Assembly: GCF_019112545.1 (NCBI RefSeq)
Contig: NW_025064919.1
Span: forward strand, 139,436 to 203,435
DNA length: 64,000 bases
Direction of reading: 5' to 3'
From: Guyanagaster necrorhizus
Taxonomy: Eukaryota > Basidiomycota > Agaricomycetes > Agaricales > Physalacriaceae
Shown: piece after piece, positions 34,200-47,100 of the stretch
How positions within the stretch are numbered: the stretch's first letter is position 1
Layout of the letters: every line of letters begins with the position of its first letter
The notes under the pieces: model-generated
Database searches by the model: none
The model's input: the letters and a program-made list of their open reading frames with translations, nothing else
Told to the model about the DNA's origin: nothing
Translations under genes and position numbers: made by a program

Positions 34200-36230
34200 G
34201 AGAAAAGGAGGAATGGTCTGCTATAGCTCGTCTCGAACGGCTTTTATACATGGCTTTCTATGTTTCATGACATTGTCACTGGTTTCATGACCAGAGCGAG
34301 GTAAGTAGGCCACCTACGAATTGCACACCGAGCATGTGGTACGCGAGCGCTGAGCGGTGATGATATTGATATGTTTGTGTGATCAGCAGGAATGATTGAC
34401 GAGGACCATGATCCATAGCACTGCGTGTGAGATACCGCCGTGTTGAATAGAGGTCAAGGATTGCATGAACGATCTAAGTCAACAGTATCCTCGCAGTTAA
34501 CGACGAATCCTTACCTTTCGGCAAGGTGTTCACCATTCGCTTTCTGTAAATGGAAATGCAATCCGTAACGTCCGTTGCATATGGTCCATAGTTACAATCA
34601 CCACACCGCATGACGACTGCACTCCACAGCAGGAGAAAATAGCCCGAGGAACGAGCGCGATATTTCAAAAGAGACCAACGTTCCTCCCACTGTATATGGG
34701 GGTACGAAGGGAATAACCACAGACATGACGAACCGTAGGCTGTAGGCAGCACTCAATGATAGGCTCGGCCAGCTACCACCGATAGATATTGCAGATAGAG
34801 ATAGACTGAAGGAAAGGATGTCAGTCGATACCAAGATGGTTTCAACGAGCTATCTAGAACGCACGATGTCTCTATTTCGAACCCGAATTTGAATACGTCA
34901 GAAAGAGCGGTGGTCAAATCTCATCAAAGTCCTTTTTGGGGATACGTGTAAAGGCTTGGCGTCAATCTCGAAATTGAAAGTCAAATTGACAATGCAGTGC
35001 TGTTGGGGATCATCAGTGAATTGTTGTCCAACCGAAACGATATTAGAGTATGGAATAAGTGTTTCACGAACATTTACGCACCATTAAACCTTTTACATTG
35101 ATCTCGTCCCTGAGGCGAAGAGGAACAAGCGCACGAAGGGCCACCTCGCCAGAGGAGATATCCAAAGTCAGGCCTTTGAGACCCTGCTAGAATTTTCTGT
35201 TTGGGAAGGAAATCACGTAGTCGCTCTGTCATTTTATCCTCGTTGTCTTATCCTGTAAAAACACACTGGAAAACAATTCGACAGGTGATGAACAAGGACT
35301 CACGAATCGCGCAAACACGTCGCATCTTGTATATGCTCCCCGAAGACTGTCTTCACCCATATACATTGATAGGTATATGATTTGATACCATCGAGAGCAA
35401 CGGAACAAAACGAAAGGGGTTACGTGTTAGTGAGTAGAGAGACGGTGGCTGATGGTGGTTCTAGTAAAGACCGCTCAAGGGCATTCCACAGTCACATGAT
35501 GCCCCTCCATGACAATTCGGTTTTTTTTCCGGACTCCAGAAAACCCACTACGAACGCGCTTCCTAGGATGCGGTGGTGCGCAACATTTATTGATCTCGTT
35601 CATAACTGTTCTTCCGTTCATTACTAGTCCTGTTATCCCTTCGGCTCGACGTGCAGTAGATGCGTAGTCTAGTTGGCGCACTTCGCAGGAAAAATTAGCG
35701 ACTTCCTTTGCTTGTTTCACGAGGACATGGTTATGTAAAGACATTGACGAGTATGATCACTCAGTATTCTTGGTACACATCAAGTACTTCGAACTTGACT
35801 CACTAACCGAGAGTAGGCGGTCGACTAGCTGAAGGATCAGCATACACCAGCAGACATCAAATGGACAACGCGTTTGCGGTATCTAAACTCTGTTCATTTT
35901 ATGCTGACTAGTGCTCTGAATATGGCAAGCGCAATCATATATACAACGAGCATATGAGTGGAAGTCAAACAGTTTCTGACTCAGTATTCATTGATACAAC
36001 AATAGCTTGCTGCCAGCCCGTTAATATACGTCAAGTGGATATCGGGGAACGTACTTTATCCTTCCTACAGTGGTCCCGTACACATTCGGAAGCCAATCCA
36101 GAGGAGTCAATCGTTTGTAGGCGGATGGATTGATCTACATTTCGAATCATTTTCCTTGCATTCAGCCTATCATATTTGAAGTTCAGTGAATGTCCATGAA
36201 AATCGTTACCTGAGAACGTACATAGCCAAC
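34200..36230 (-). repeat. Intervening block of left arm, unassigned relics
   Basis: This block repeats 48,800-50,760 in inverse orientation. It contains a frame at 34,752-34,474 nearly identical to 50,184-50,462 (TAYGSSCLWLFPSYPHIQ), and one near 35,744-35,475 matching 49,249-49,467 (QAKEVANFSCEVRQLDY). A segment near 34,780-35,000 also has a CG-depleted relative at 44,405-44,640. I do not recognise a family; these may be decayed gene pieces. Confidence 0.5.
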
Positions 36231-36239
36231 AGAGAGTTG

Positions 36240-37565
36240 ATGAAGACTAAGTAAAGCTTAACATCACAGTATTCAGTATGGATTTAATGTCAGAAAGACT
36301 GACTTTTGGGCTGTAAACAGTCGACGCCGAGGAATATGAGAGTATCTGGCCAAACGACAAACTATGACATGGATTGTGAGCACCGGTATCATTCGGATGA
36401 ACCATGGATAATACCGCGACTAGAATGAACATCGAATACAAGCTAAGTTTGCTGTCGTCAGGCCACACCGAAAGCTTGGAAGGGAATTTACTGACCTCGT
36501 AGCTAACCCTGATATTAGAACCATCTGCATTAATGTTACAAGTGTCGCAATGGTGCTGTATAGGTGTCGGACAGGCATTAACAAACAAATGAATAAACTG
36601 ACTTGGGAAACACGGAAGCGGTCCTGCCCTTATTCAGAGTGTAGATCACCGCAACCGACAAGATGAACTCGGCTGATATGCTGGTGGCAAACAAGGAGAG
36701 AGCGTTCTGCATTGAAGTAAGATAGTGGGTCCGAGACATCGATATTGAATGCGGACCCTGATGGACGGTGTTTGGGAGAAGCTGGGAACCGAAAAGCTAT
36801 TGAGGATATCATTGACATTGAATGACTAGTGCGAATCGGCTGAGCGCATACACATCTTTAACAAGGTCTGCAGGATGTCCCGTCATTGATGGATCACAGG
36901 AAAATGGTATATAAGGCTTACATATCCCGCAACCTATCAGGGTTTTATACTGATTAGTAAAGAATTTTGACCAGAGAGTGGAAGGACTATCTGCACCGGT
37001 ATTGCCCGCAGTGAGAAGAATATGAATGGCGAGAAGGTGATCATTGAAAGAGATACAAAAATGCGTATTCCACATACGATGAACCACAGTATGCCAGTCG
37101 CGTTGTAAAAGTGTTTTCCCACTAATTGTATGTGTCAGGGTGGAACTAGCCGTCGAGAGAAGAGAATGTACATTTACATAAGCGTAGCGCATACACCCTA
37201 CACAGGAGACATTTCAATTCGGCCGTGAATGAGTCAAGTGTGAATCCTCACCTTTGGACACAGACTCGGATAGCGACCTGGGTGAAAATTTAGAATGAAG
37301 CTCACAATAAAGAGATATGAATGATCAGGTACATACACAAATCAAGATATGCAGCTGAGCGATTCAAGTAACATGATCGGATCGAGAAGACACAACACAA
37401 ACCTTAAAACTCCTATGCAGAAAGCAAGTCAATGAATAACAGGAAACATCCTATGAACTAGAACATACCACATAATGGTACCTTGAGTAAAAGCTTGAAC
37501 ATCCTCAAAGTTCTTGACAGAATAGAAATACCCAACATCGGTGGTTGCTGCAATGTCGATAGTAT
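36240..37565 (-). pseudogene. DUF6534-like seven-helix protein gene, copy 1 (5' truncated)
   Basis: Begins inside the exon encoding the VLDTIDIA block, at the arm boundary 37,565; the first exons and start codon are absent. Later blocks are recognisable: YFYSVKNF followed by DVQAFTQGT, the R-E/D-S core of the middle helices, and RPxxPNSVYSPK-like C-terminal text. DUF6534 proteins are multi-helix membrane proteins of unknown role, expanded in Agaricomycetes. The truncation coincides with a fragment of the acyl-CoA oxidase gene. Confidence 0.7.
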
Positions 37566-37568
37566 TCC

Positions 37569-37692
37569 ATGGAGAAATCAAAGGAATTGAGAAAAGGGCA
37601 AGAGTGATGGTGCATCATTCTTGGAGGCTTTGAATGCCATGCATATGATCTGCTTGTCTCACACAAAGTTCTCTTCTTTGAATCTGCAGCGA
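37569..37692 (-). pseudogene. Mutated fragment of the acyl-CoA oxidase gene
   Basis: Aligns over about 120 bases with 42,078-42,196 in the acyl-CoA oxidase gene, in the same orientation (shared GAGAAAAGGGC, CTTGGAGGC, CTGCTTGTCT, CACAAAGTTCTCT, AATCTGCAG). Nearly all differences are CG in the intact gene against TG or CA here. It abuts the inverted-repeat arm end at 37,565. From here to 38,429 no gene is recognised. Confidence 0.85.
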
Positions 37693-38429
37693 CTTTTTCA
37701 GCTGTTCATTCCTCACATCAAAACTTGTGATCGGCCAAGGCATGTAGAATAGAGAGACCATCCTTTCCCCATATTTATTTTTGGGGGTGTTGACAAACAA
37801 CATGGCCATCTGGCACCATTCGCTTCATTACTATTTTCACTTCGTTCAGCTCTTGTAAATAACGCTGTCATCTCTTTGCTCCCTTCTGATCCACCCACCT
37901 CCTCCCTTCTTTGTTTGGGTAGCACCTGATCTGATGCTGCAGCTTCATCTTTTCAGCTGCTCAGATTTCAGGAATCCTGAACAACTGAGTTCTCGGCTTC
38001 TTCTGCTACAAGTCGGAATTTCCTCATCCCTTCACCCAGGTATTCATTCCTGGATCCATTTCTTTCCGTCTCAGCTCCCTCAAAGCCAAGTTCTCTCCCT
38101 CCCAAACCAGAGAAATCCAATATTTCTTGCTCCTACTCAGTCTATTCTACATAGACCTATCTTTAGCCCTCCCAGATCTCTTGTCTCCTTTCCGCAGTTT
38201 CACTTCTGCGTATGAATACTTCGTATTCCAACGATGAAACGAGAAAATGAAATATAAACAACCGCCATAGATAACTTGTACAGGTGGTACAGTCTCAGTT
38301 GTAACTACTAAAGACGGAAGGGATTAATGAAAACGCAATATAATGGGAAGTGAAATTCTTCTGGTCCAATAAACCATTATGTTCGCCTGATCAGAGTATG
38401 AACTTCCCTAGCCCCCTCTGCCGCCGATT

Positions 38430-39747
38430 CTAACTATCTGTATTCTCGCCGTTTTCGCACTTTCCAGCGTAAACGCAATCCCTCCAAGCAGCATACATAA
38501 GAACCACAAAACACTGTCCTTCCGGGCTTCCAGCAGTCCACGGCTCGGTATCAAGCCACGCCAGTGGATTAACGGCAGGCGTAACCGTCCCATTCGTAGT
38601 AACGTGTGGGTTTCCCTGGGAGTCAGTCCCCGAAAGTGTTCCACGGACACCGTCAGCCCACGATATATACGTCGTATTAAAGATATCAGGCTGCAAGACC
38701 GCCATGCGATAGATAACAGAGGCGATCATCGATGTCCCACTGATCTCTCCAAACCCATGGCCGTCTTCCCATACGTCGTCAAGGTAGTTCCGGGCAAGAC
38801 CTTCGGTCGTCGGAGATCCCATAACGCCATGAACGATTTCCTGGATCCACTTCGTCAAATCATCGATGGCTTCTTGGCGCCACGAAGCGAGCGAGGCGGC
38901 TGGTGCTTTCATGATAGTCGCCAATACACGAGCCATTCCTCCAGCCGCCCAGCCATTCCCAGTGCTCCACAAACCAGCGTCCTGACTCTGCGGTCCGATG
39001 ATATGCATCCATACACCATCATATGACTCACTAGAAATGTTAGTAGCTTGAAGCACCTCGCGATAATATCCACATTGTTTGTATGACTCGTGGAGAAGCG
39101 ATATGTTAAACGTGTCAGCAGCATAGTATGCGATAAAGGGAGGCGCCATGTATATGAAGTCGTTCCTGTGAGCATCACCATCAGCCTGGCTGCGAAGATA
39201 AGAATGTCAAAACACTAACCAAAGCTCAGCGACATCTGTCCTTTGGCTAATCGCACCATTTTCCCATCTAGGTGCCTGTCCCAGCATGTATTCGATTTCG
39301 TCCCGGGCTCCGTTCGCATAGGACTCGTTCGTCTTGCCAATCAACCAAGCGAACACGCCCAGACTCGCAGGATCGCCAACCGCACCATCACCGTCGCTCA
39401 AACCGTTAGCTCCAACGCCCAATACAATCTTCTCTTGGGCGTACGAGAGCGCTTTAACAGATGAAGGAGAGTATGATTCGGCTGGTAAAGGATCTTCGCC
39501 ATAGATGGATATATTTGGGTTGTAGAGCTCAAGAAGTGCCTCAGAGGCGGTGCCGAATTCCCAGGAGTGTGAAGGAAGAGACTCTGCAAGAGCTGCAACT
39601 GAAACGATGTCAAAACCTGGCCAGAGCGCGAAGGGGTCCGTAGCGGATACCATTGGCGAGACCTGTAACTGGACATAATGAGTGACGACGACCAGCGGCC
39701 GGTGGAAGAAGACTGACCGCCAACGCAATTAACAGGCCTTCGAGCAT
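38430..39747 (-). CDS. Secreted GH105/GH88-like six-hairpin glycoside hydrolase
   Basis: Probably an unsaturated rhamnogalacturonyl hydrolase-like enzyme (YteR type) that removes unsaturated uronic acid from pectin fragments outside the cell. Exons 39,747-39,718, 39,662-39,220 and 39,189-38,430 total 1,233 bases and give 410 residues with frame kept. The N terminus (MLEGLLIALAVSPMVSA) is a signal peptide formed across the first intron. Barrel landmarks are WPGFDIVSVAALAE, DGDGAVGDPASLGVFAWL, RNDFIYMAPPFIAYYA, GLWSTGNGWAAGGMARVL and YLDDVWEDGHGFGEISGTS. The C-terminal WLDTEPWTAGSPEGQCFVV is typical of fungal members. The exact substrate cannot be read from the sequence. It lies in the core between the duplicated arms. 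Confidence 0.85.
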
Positions 39748-39749
39748 GT

Positions 39750-41198
39750 ATTTCAAAGATTGAAAAATACAGGTATGTGGATTCGGGTTGAACTGGAAGA
39801 GATTCGTCGGGACGAGGAGGCATCGAAAGCGCACTTTTAACCTGTAAGAATGGACCAGGCCCAGGTACAGAAACATGAAACGGTGCAGGGCAATATCATG
39901 AATATAATCGAAGCATTACCGAAAAATGAGAATTTCCGTCTGAAGTCCACCGCCTGCCCAACAATGTACTTCACCGCCATTACGACATGCGCGGTCCCCT
40001 GGACCCGACGGCACCCGTCTGTATAGCCCAAACAACGCCGTCAAGACTTGTGCCTTGGAAACCAACCCATAGCCTAAGTCCTCGGCTTTCGGAGTTGAAC
40101 CAAGCCTTGCAATTGCCGCTATCAATTTTCCTTACTTTTTAGCGTGCCTTTCGGGAGCTGTCTTTCCGTGTTTCACAATGCTACCAGCATCCTGCGAACG
40201 GAAGAATGCCGGGGAAATAAATTCGATCGTCAATACCATAACATAAATGTCCTGCGGCTGGTGCTTAAAACCCTTCGGATCGTCAACAAAGGAAATAGCT
40301 GGAAGGGAGCAGTCCGCTGGTAGCTACTAGTAATGTATGTCATTTTTCAGTGTGAATTGAACGAGAGAAAATACGCGTACGTCATCCAGGTTAGCAATTA
40401 CGCGTCCCAGTCCCAGTCCCGAGACTCAGGATCGACCTGATGTTTCTCCCTTTTATCAGTGACGGGGCCTGAACGTATGGCAATCCGAAAGAACGACTGG
40501 TTTTTATGTAATTGTAACATCATGTTATTCAAGCTGCGGTGTCTAGAGAAAATATAACAGATGGTAAACGACCGTGATAGTTCGGCAAGAAACTGGTTGC
40601 TAAATCTTTTTCCTTCCATCCAATTCCATCATGTGCGACCGTCGGACTGACACGGTAATTGGTGCTTTCCAGCTTCCCTTGTGATGTCTGCGAGTTCGGC
40701 GCAGGTTGTGTTTCAGCATTGCTCTAAGCCCGTACATAGCGCCCTGCTGCGACGGCCTTTCTCGTTACGTACGGTGAAATATACAGTGCTTCAAAGATCC
40801 ATGTCCATGTTCTTTTTCGGAACCTGTTCAGCGTCTATTGAGCAGAGGATAGCAGTATCAATGAAATACCTACCATGCCCGGTACTACATCTTGCGATTT
40901 TTCGCACTAGTACTTGTCTGTCTAGTCCCACAGATATTATGGCTACTAGATTGAGAACGCGCTGGCCTTGCCGCTAAGGATGTGGCTGCATGTCTCTAGT
41001 TTTGGTTCAAGAGAGAGTTTGCATGACACCTTAAGTCGTCTTCTGTGGGCGTAGTACTAAAGATCCAAGATCTTCAGTTCAAATGGAGTCGAACATATAT
41101 AAATTTCAAGCTTCTCATGGCTCAGTAACTGCAGTACTGTAAATGGGTTATTTAGCATGGGCCAGATATAATGATCCAGCGAAGAAAAGCAAAATAAA
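39750..41198. other. Intergenic between hydrolase and tRNA-Ala
   Basis: No coding sequence with supporting motifs is seen. Several short open frames (for example 40,681-40,977) have no recognisable content. CG content is ordinary. Confidence 0.5.
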
Positions 41199-41294
41199 TG
41201 GACACATTGGGAATTGAACCCAACACCTCCCGCATCGCAAATTCAGACAAAGCCATGCTAAGCGGGCGTGATAAACCAACTACACCATGTGCCC
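41199..41294 (-). tRNA. tRNA-Ala (AGC) with intron
   Basis: On the minus strand the acceptor 5' side GGGCACA pairs with TGTGTCC. The anticodon stem CCCGC/GCGGG holds the loop TTAGCA-T, giving anticodon AGC (alanine). The T arm is TTGGG-TTCAATT-CCCAA. The 96-base gene includes an intron of about 21 bases directly 3' of the anticodon (starting TGGCTTTG), the usual place for tRNA introns. No CCA is encoded, as expected in eukaryotes. Confidence 0.93.
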
Positions 41295-41351
41295 ATGAGG
41301 GGCACGTATCACCGTAGCGACCTCATTCCAAAAGAAGGAACCAAGGATGCA

Positions 41352-43964
41352 TCATAGCTTCGCTAATTGTCTTCCCCTGGCAAGTATAGGTTTGATAGAT
41401 TCCTTTTGACCACCATTAGATTGCTGAGAAGAAAACACCAGGAATAAGGCCGTACCTCATATGCCTCGGGCACCTCCGTCTGATTCAAAGGCTCGGTCTG
41501 CACCCGCGCCCAAAGCGCCTCGTACACCCTCCCGTCATACACACCCAAAGCACTGCACACAACACTATAAGTCTCGCCTAATTTCAGGATCAAACACAAA
41601 CCTATCGAGCTCCCAATCGGAGATTCCAAACGCATCCGTAAGCCCAATCGCGTTCGGGAGCAGCTCTCGGCAAATCTTTGAAATCGCCTTTCGGAGGGAC
41701 TTCGTCTGGTCACCCTTGATCAGGTTGAGTGTCAAAAAATCTGCCAAGGATCCTTCGACCGTCGACAGGAGGTACTGCGGAAAGTCTAGTCAGCCTCGTC
41801 AAGTAAAGGATACACGCCTGCTTACAAGCATGAAAAGCCCTTTCAGCACCAAGGCATCCTCAGCCCTCAATGAGCTCTGTGCAGTGCTGATCATCTCTAG
41901 TACCTGCGTCGCTACGAACGCCTCTGCAACGGCCTTCGATACCCGCTGCGTGAGGCTGGTATCCGAATCATCGTCCGTTTCCGCCGCATCCTGCACCAAC
42001 ACTGCAGCACGCCATTCGAGCAGGAGTACGACCTCTGTTGGGTCCAACCATGAAGGAACGGGAAACTCCTTCCCTGGATGGAGAAGTCGAAGGTATCGAG
42101 AAAAGGGCGAGAGGGACGATGTATCATCCTTGGAGGCCTTGAGTGCCGCGCGTACGACCTGCTTGTCTAGCACAAAGTTCTCTCCTTCAAATCTGCAGAC
42201 GTGTCAATGACTTTGTAGACTTTAACGGGAAAATAGAAGCCTACGTCACGCTGGGAAGGTAATCTGCGTACAACTTGCCGACCCCCGCAAAGGCGCTGTA
42301 CCCGTGCCCTCCCATAGACCGTCTCGCTGATTCGATATCATCCATAATTGTCGCTGTGCATAGAACTTTGAGTCCACTGGTGATCGCATGCATTTCTGGC
42401 AACATGGACATGTTCCCAGATGCTAGCTGCCGTGAGAAGGTACCGAATGACTTGAACTGCAGGACGGTTAGATGCCTTTGTAGCTATCTGAGTGACCACA
42501 TACCATGTTTCGCCCAAGGAGGACATATACGTATGCACGCGAGAGGATAGGTAGTAGCCGGCCATGCACAGACGGATAAGTGATAACTTGCTGCTCGAGA
42601 CCATCTGGCCCCCTTTCCCCTTGTCGGCGAACGGTGGCATACCGTATGGCAATGGTAATAGCTATTGTCGTGGTCAATCAAAGCTCAGAGGTCGCTCATA
42701 TCAGATTCACCTCGGGCAACCGCTGACCCCGAATGGGATATCATTCTACAAGCGTCAGGTATCAGACCAACACTACAGGCTACAGGTGAGTGATCCGTAC
42801 CCGGAACGTATATACATCATCTAACAACAACAGGTCAGTTCTGAGGCATCATAATCAACAGAGGTGCTTACACCGCCATAGCTCAGTTTCGAGTGAGGCG
42901 GCTTGACATAAGTGCCATCTTCAGTGACCTGAGCAAATTTGGAGAGCATATTTTCCTTGGGTATCCGGTAGCGGTCAAACCGTGCATAACCATTGTCAAC
43001 AGAAACGTATCCATTCAATGCCTTGGGGCCTAATAAACACTCAGAAGATGTACAATAGTAGTCTCTAAGAAAACGTACCGATATCGCCCGCAATGATACC
43101 AGGAAGAAGCTTATGGTCCTCTATTGAGCCAGATGAGGAACCTGGAAAGAAGGATGCAACAGGATAGACAAACCCAGAGACCGAAGCGGGACAAAAAAGA
43201 GATGCGGTCCCATATCCTTACCCCCGGGCAGGATTAACTTGGCTTGTAATACTCCGTGAGTCGCGGTCTTCCCCAGCGCTCCAATCCACCACTTCGTACT
43301 CGTCAGTGTGGGCGAGTGGATCTCGAACTCTTGGGTCTGTGGAATAAAAGTAGCAGTTGTCTCCAGCTGAGCGACGTTAGAACCATGGCCGAGCTCGGTT
43401 TGCAAGTAACATCCGAGGATGCTGCGTGTAACCACCAGTTTCGCGTACTTATCTAATAGAGCCGGCGATCCTTGACCACTAATAACAGGTTCAAAGGCTA
43501 GAAATATATCGGTTAATGCCATGGAAATCATAAAAGAACACCGTACGTACCATCGCTGTGCAGACCCGAAGGGAGGCGATCATCGAGGACTGAGAAGGCG
43601 ACAACGGTATCACCTTTTGACCATCTCAAGTCCTGCTCGAGTTGATATATGCGATTTGTCATCCGCTGACCTCGGCTGTACGCTTCCGTTCGAGTGATAA
43701 AAGGTCTGGTTCGTGTCAGTAAGGAGGGGACATCATCTACAAAGCTCACCTATTCGTTTTATCGAACATGGGGTCGCTAGAAAGAACTTTTTCGATCCTC
43801 TGTTTTTGTTCCCAACGCGCAAGACCGTCTATATCGTATGTGAGACTTCCATTCCAAGGCAGAATACCAAACAACGAATACTTGCCGTACAACAAGTTCC
43901 TCACTGCTGCAACATCGATGGTAGCGCTCTCGCGGGCATTCGTCATATCGACAGTGTTCTGCAT
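41352..43964 (-). CDS. Peroxisomal acyl-CoA oxidase
   Basis: First enzyme of peroxisomal fatty-acid beta-oxidation: an FAD enzyme oxidising acyl-CoA to trans-2-enoyl-CoA and making hydrogen peroxide. The start at 43,964 fits the family N terminus ([12 protein letters not shown]...LLYG). Core motifs are [61 protein letters not shown] and [22 protein letters not shown] carries the region of the catalytic Glu. The last intron (GTACGG...TCTCAG) is needed to reach the final exon, which ends in the tripeptide AKL, a type 1 peroxisomal import signal. A possible GC-AG intron (GCAAGT...ATATAG, 57 bases) follows LLYG. Seven or more introns are likely; exact limits of the middle ones are not fixed. Confidence 0.92.
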
Positions 43965-44129
43965 GATGGAAGTCTGAAAGTGAGCGCTGTCAACGTTTCG
44001 CCGAGTCAAATTTATGGTCCGGCTTGATGGGTAACCGAGCCGAAATTGACGCCCAGGATCCGATGATGGATATCGTTCCTGCTGACAAGGATCATTTGAA
44101 CATCTTTTCGAGAAACATATGCGCCGCAA

Positions 44130-46580
44130 ATGAGCAGATGATCATGGAGGGCAATAATGGTAGAGGATGGTGGTCGTGAACTGAGAGAGTCAGTCACAGC
44201 CATCACGCCTGATGTCACCGAACACGTCTGTGGCGTGAGAACATGGGCACAACTTTGCCCCATTTGTTGCACTGAAAGACAAATGGGCAAATCCAAGTAG
44301 CAGTGCAAGATGTAGGTACTCCGACGGTCCATACTATTCAGAAGTGCTCTCCACCCAAGCGATGAGATTTATGTAAAATATACAGTAGTGCCATACTCTG
44401 GATGCATTTTAGCTGAAGATAATTCATTGATGAATTTGACTTTTGATTTCAAGCAGGATGTCAAGACTTGATGCATAATGCTCAGAGAGATCCTACTGAG
44501 ATTCTGCTGCTTGTCTTCAAAATAAAGAGAATGTGCATCCTAGGCAGTCCATTAAAAATATTTTGGTATCAACTGACATACTTTTGCACAGTCCACCTCT
44601 ATCTGAAATATCTAGTTCTTATCTCATATTTCATGATATGAGATAAGATGTCCTACATGACCAGACTAACAATTCCAGCTCCTCTTCCAGCTTCTCTCAG
44701 TTGAAAGCTTTGATGGGAGTCTTCATGGGTTTGCCTTCATAATCTCCATTGATGGCAGGCATTATCAAGGGGAAAATGACATAATAGTGGAACATGGCAT
44801 GAAAACAAACGAGGCAGGACTTGGATTTCTCACCTCAAACTCCTCAAAAACATCATTGAATTGCCAAGAATCATGACAATAAATCCTGTTCAGTTAAAGG
44901 ATTGATTGGCTCAGTGCTCTTCAACATAAACTTCACACTGCTCAACAACAATGTGTTGATCTACACCATCATGTTTCTCTCAGTTCCACATATCTATGTG
45001 CTTCACCAGATGAGGCTCATCTCACCCTACATTCTTTGCTGATGAATTCTCAGACATGTAAACAATTCAATGGACTCATGAGGCTACAAATGGTATGGAT
45101 AAATGCTCTCAAATGTACATTCTGTCCAATGATTACCCTTTCCCTCTCAATGGCACTTATATAGAGCCAGATCTCAAACACTGCACATGACATGCCTACT
45201 GACTCATGTTCCAATGGCTGACTTTTCTCCAATGCCTAAGAAGCAGATGTTTCAAATCACAGTACCTGTGTCAGAGGTCAATTTCATACCAGGGCAAGAA
45301 CACAAGTAGTTGCTGACATCATCAAAGGGAACACAGTCAGTCCTGATGATCTGGGACATCATGCAGCAACAAAAGTGCTCAAAATGGTCCTGATGCCAGA
45401 GAGACCTTGAATTCACAGATGTGAAGGTTAATGATAGACAAGAGTCTGATGCCAGTGCTGTGGTCTCATTGTGAGCATTTTTTAATCTACTGAATGAGGA
45501 CTGATTTCTATAGGTTACAGAGAATTGCCCTCCTTCAGTTGCATGATGATGGAAGATTGCATAAAATCTACTGCATCAAAATCAACCTCTGTCTCATCAT
45601 CCTCACCAGTGACATCCTAGCACTAACCAATCACACTGCTATCACACTCATCTACAATTGAAAGACCAATGAATGCACATACCTTGACATGCCATCCAAC
45701 CTTTGCCTCCAACTCATTTTAAACCCATCCAACATCTTCATAGTGTGTGCCAAGTCCATCTCTCACTACATCCTTCCATCACCCACAGCTGTCTCCATAC
45801 ACCCCTTTGGCTCCATTGATGGTGCCAGTGCAACCTCTGTCTCCATCCTTATCCATGGTAATGTTCCCCACTGGGAATTAAACTGCAAATCCTTCAAGTA
45901 CTACTCCCTATTATCCTTTCCACTGAAGCTTATCAGTAAAATGTTCACCTGTCATCAGCCCATCCAATGTCCAGACATTGTCCTCAGCAAGTGGGCCACT
46001 GCAGTTTGGATACAGTCTGATAACAGCCACTGGTTTGCAGGCTAAAGCAGGCAGTCTTTTGAGGCCCTCATTGCAGCCATATTTCTTGATCCACTTAACC
46101 ACATAGCCTGTGTCTGTATTTACAATATATGGATAAATGTGATGGAATCATGGATCACAATAGACTATGATGAGAATCTCAGGAGGATTGTGCTTGCATC
46201 CTACCCAGGGCAGATCAAGCTTTTCCAATTGTAGTTGAAATTCATTCTCTTTGGGACTGTTAGAGATTAAGCTCTGACTCAGACATTCTTTAATCTTTAG
46301 TTTTGTCTTGTTCCTTGACTCAACAAGTGTATTTCATTTCCTTCTACTACCCTACATGACTTAGGAATATCCAAATGCTGCCACAATTCTTAGAATCCAC
46401 TAGACTACTATAGAATTAGCTAGTATATTTGCTTTACAACCTATATCATGAATGGCACCTCTGACATTGAGAGGCATCTCTGACCCTGAAAAGTTCTCAG
46501 AAACAGAGTTTGACAGTTATTTTACAGCCTCTTGCCTACTGCTTGATCATGACCCACTTCCCACATGCAGGGCTTAGGGG
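44130..46580. other. Mostly CG-depleted relic region
   Basis: Beyond the oxidase promoter the sequence is nearly CG-free from about 44,400 to 46,550. The part 44,405-44,640 is related to 49,940-50,160 in the right arm (shared TTGGTATCRACTGACAT and CTATCTGMAATATCTA), so at least this piece is a decayed copy of arm DNA. Plus-strand fragments such as LPFPLNGTYIEPDLKHCT hint at a former gene, not recognised. The frame 45,689-46,045 has no supporting motifs. Confidence 0.55.
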
Positions 46581-47100
46581 ACATGGGATTCAGAAATGTA
46601 TGAGTGGTGGTCACGTTTGTGGCCATCAAGGCTATTTCGGGGATGTTGGAGTAGCTTCGACGAATTGCAAGTCGCGGAACCTCGCTTCCAAATCTGATGC
46701 ATCCGCAGAACCATCAGGCCGTCAATCTAGTGATGTGCAGGCCGGGCTTGGCCGATACCGGCTCGGATTTTGGGGGCTCAGGCTTGGCCACCCGGCTCCC
46801 GGTCGAGTTTTTGTTGTCCGATGCCCGAGACTACCTGAACACTTTTGGAAAAGTGTGACGAGTAACGGGGCCGGTGCACGACAAATATAGTAAGGTTTCG
46901 CCGCTGCACCGCGCATATACACAACGCTTATGGGCACTATCCAGTGAATGCTGATGTAACGCGTAACATTCTGTGAACCCTCCACGATGTGTGTGTGATA
47001 TGATGATGATTATATTGAGATAATGCCTAGGCGCGTTCAACTTTTTGCTCAAATAGCGAGATCCATCAGAGGCGCTGTAGTTCATTTGTGATCTTCAGCC

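Larger units (their letters stand above)
31205..37565 (-). repeat. Left arm of a large inverted duplication
   Basis: Read on the minus strand, this arm repeats 47,435-57,435 with gaps. Matching blocks in order are: seven-helix gene (37,565-36,240 with 47,435-48,740), intervening DNA (36,200-34,200 with 48,800-50,760), secreted gene (34,161-32,806 with 50,769-52,124), downstream DNA to about 32,453 (with 53,645), a seven-helix gene fragment (32,450-31,730 with part of 55,082-56,790), and two tail blocks (31,645-31,500 with 57,070-57,180; 31,325-31,205 with 57,320-57,435). Identity varies along the arm. The left arm is shorter, missing the TIR element and part of the second seven-helix gene. 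Confidence 0.9.

Noticed and set aside
38604..39026. 140-codon plus-strand frame
   Set aside because: Antisense shadow of the GH105-like hydrolase.
41461..42210. 249-codon plus-strand frame
   Set aside because: Antisense to acyl-CoA oxidase exons; Ser/Arg-rich composition typical of a shadow.
46510..46890. 126-codon plus-strand frame
   Set aside because: It straddles the change from CG-free to CG-rich DNA and has no recognisable motif or exon signals.
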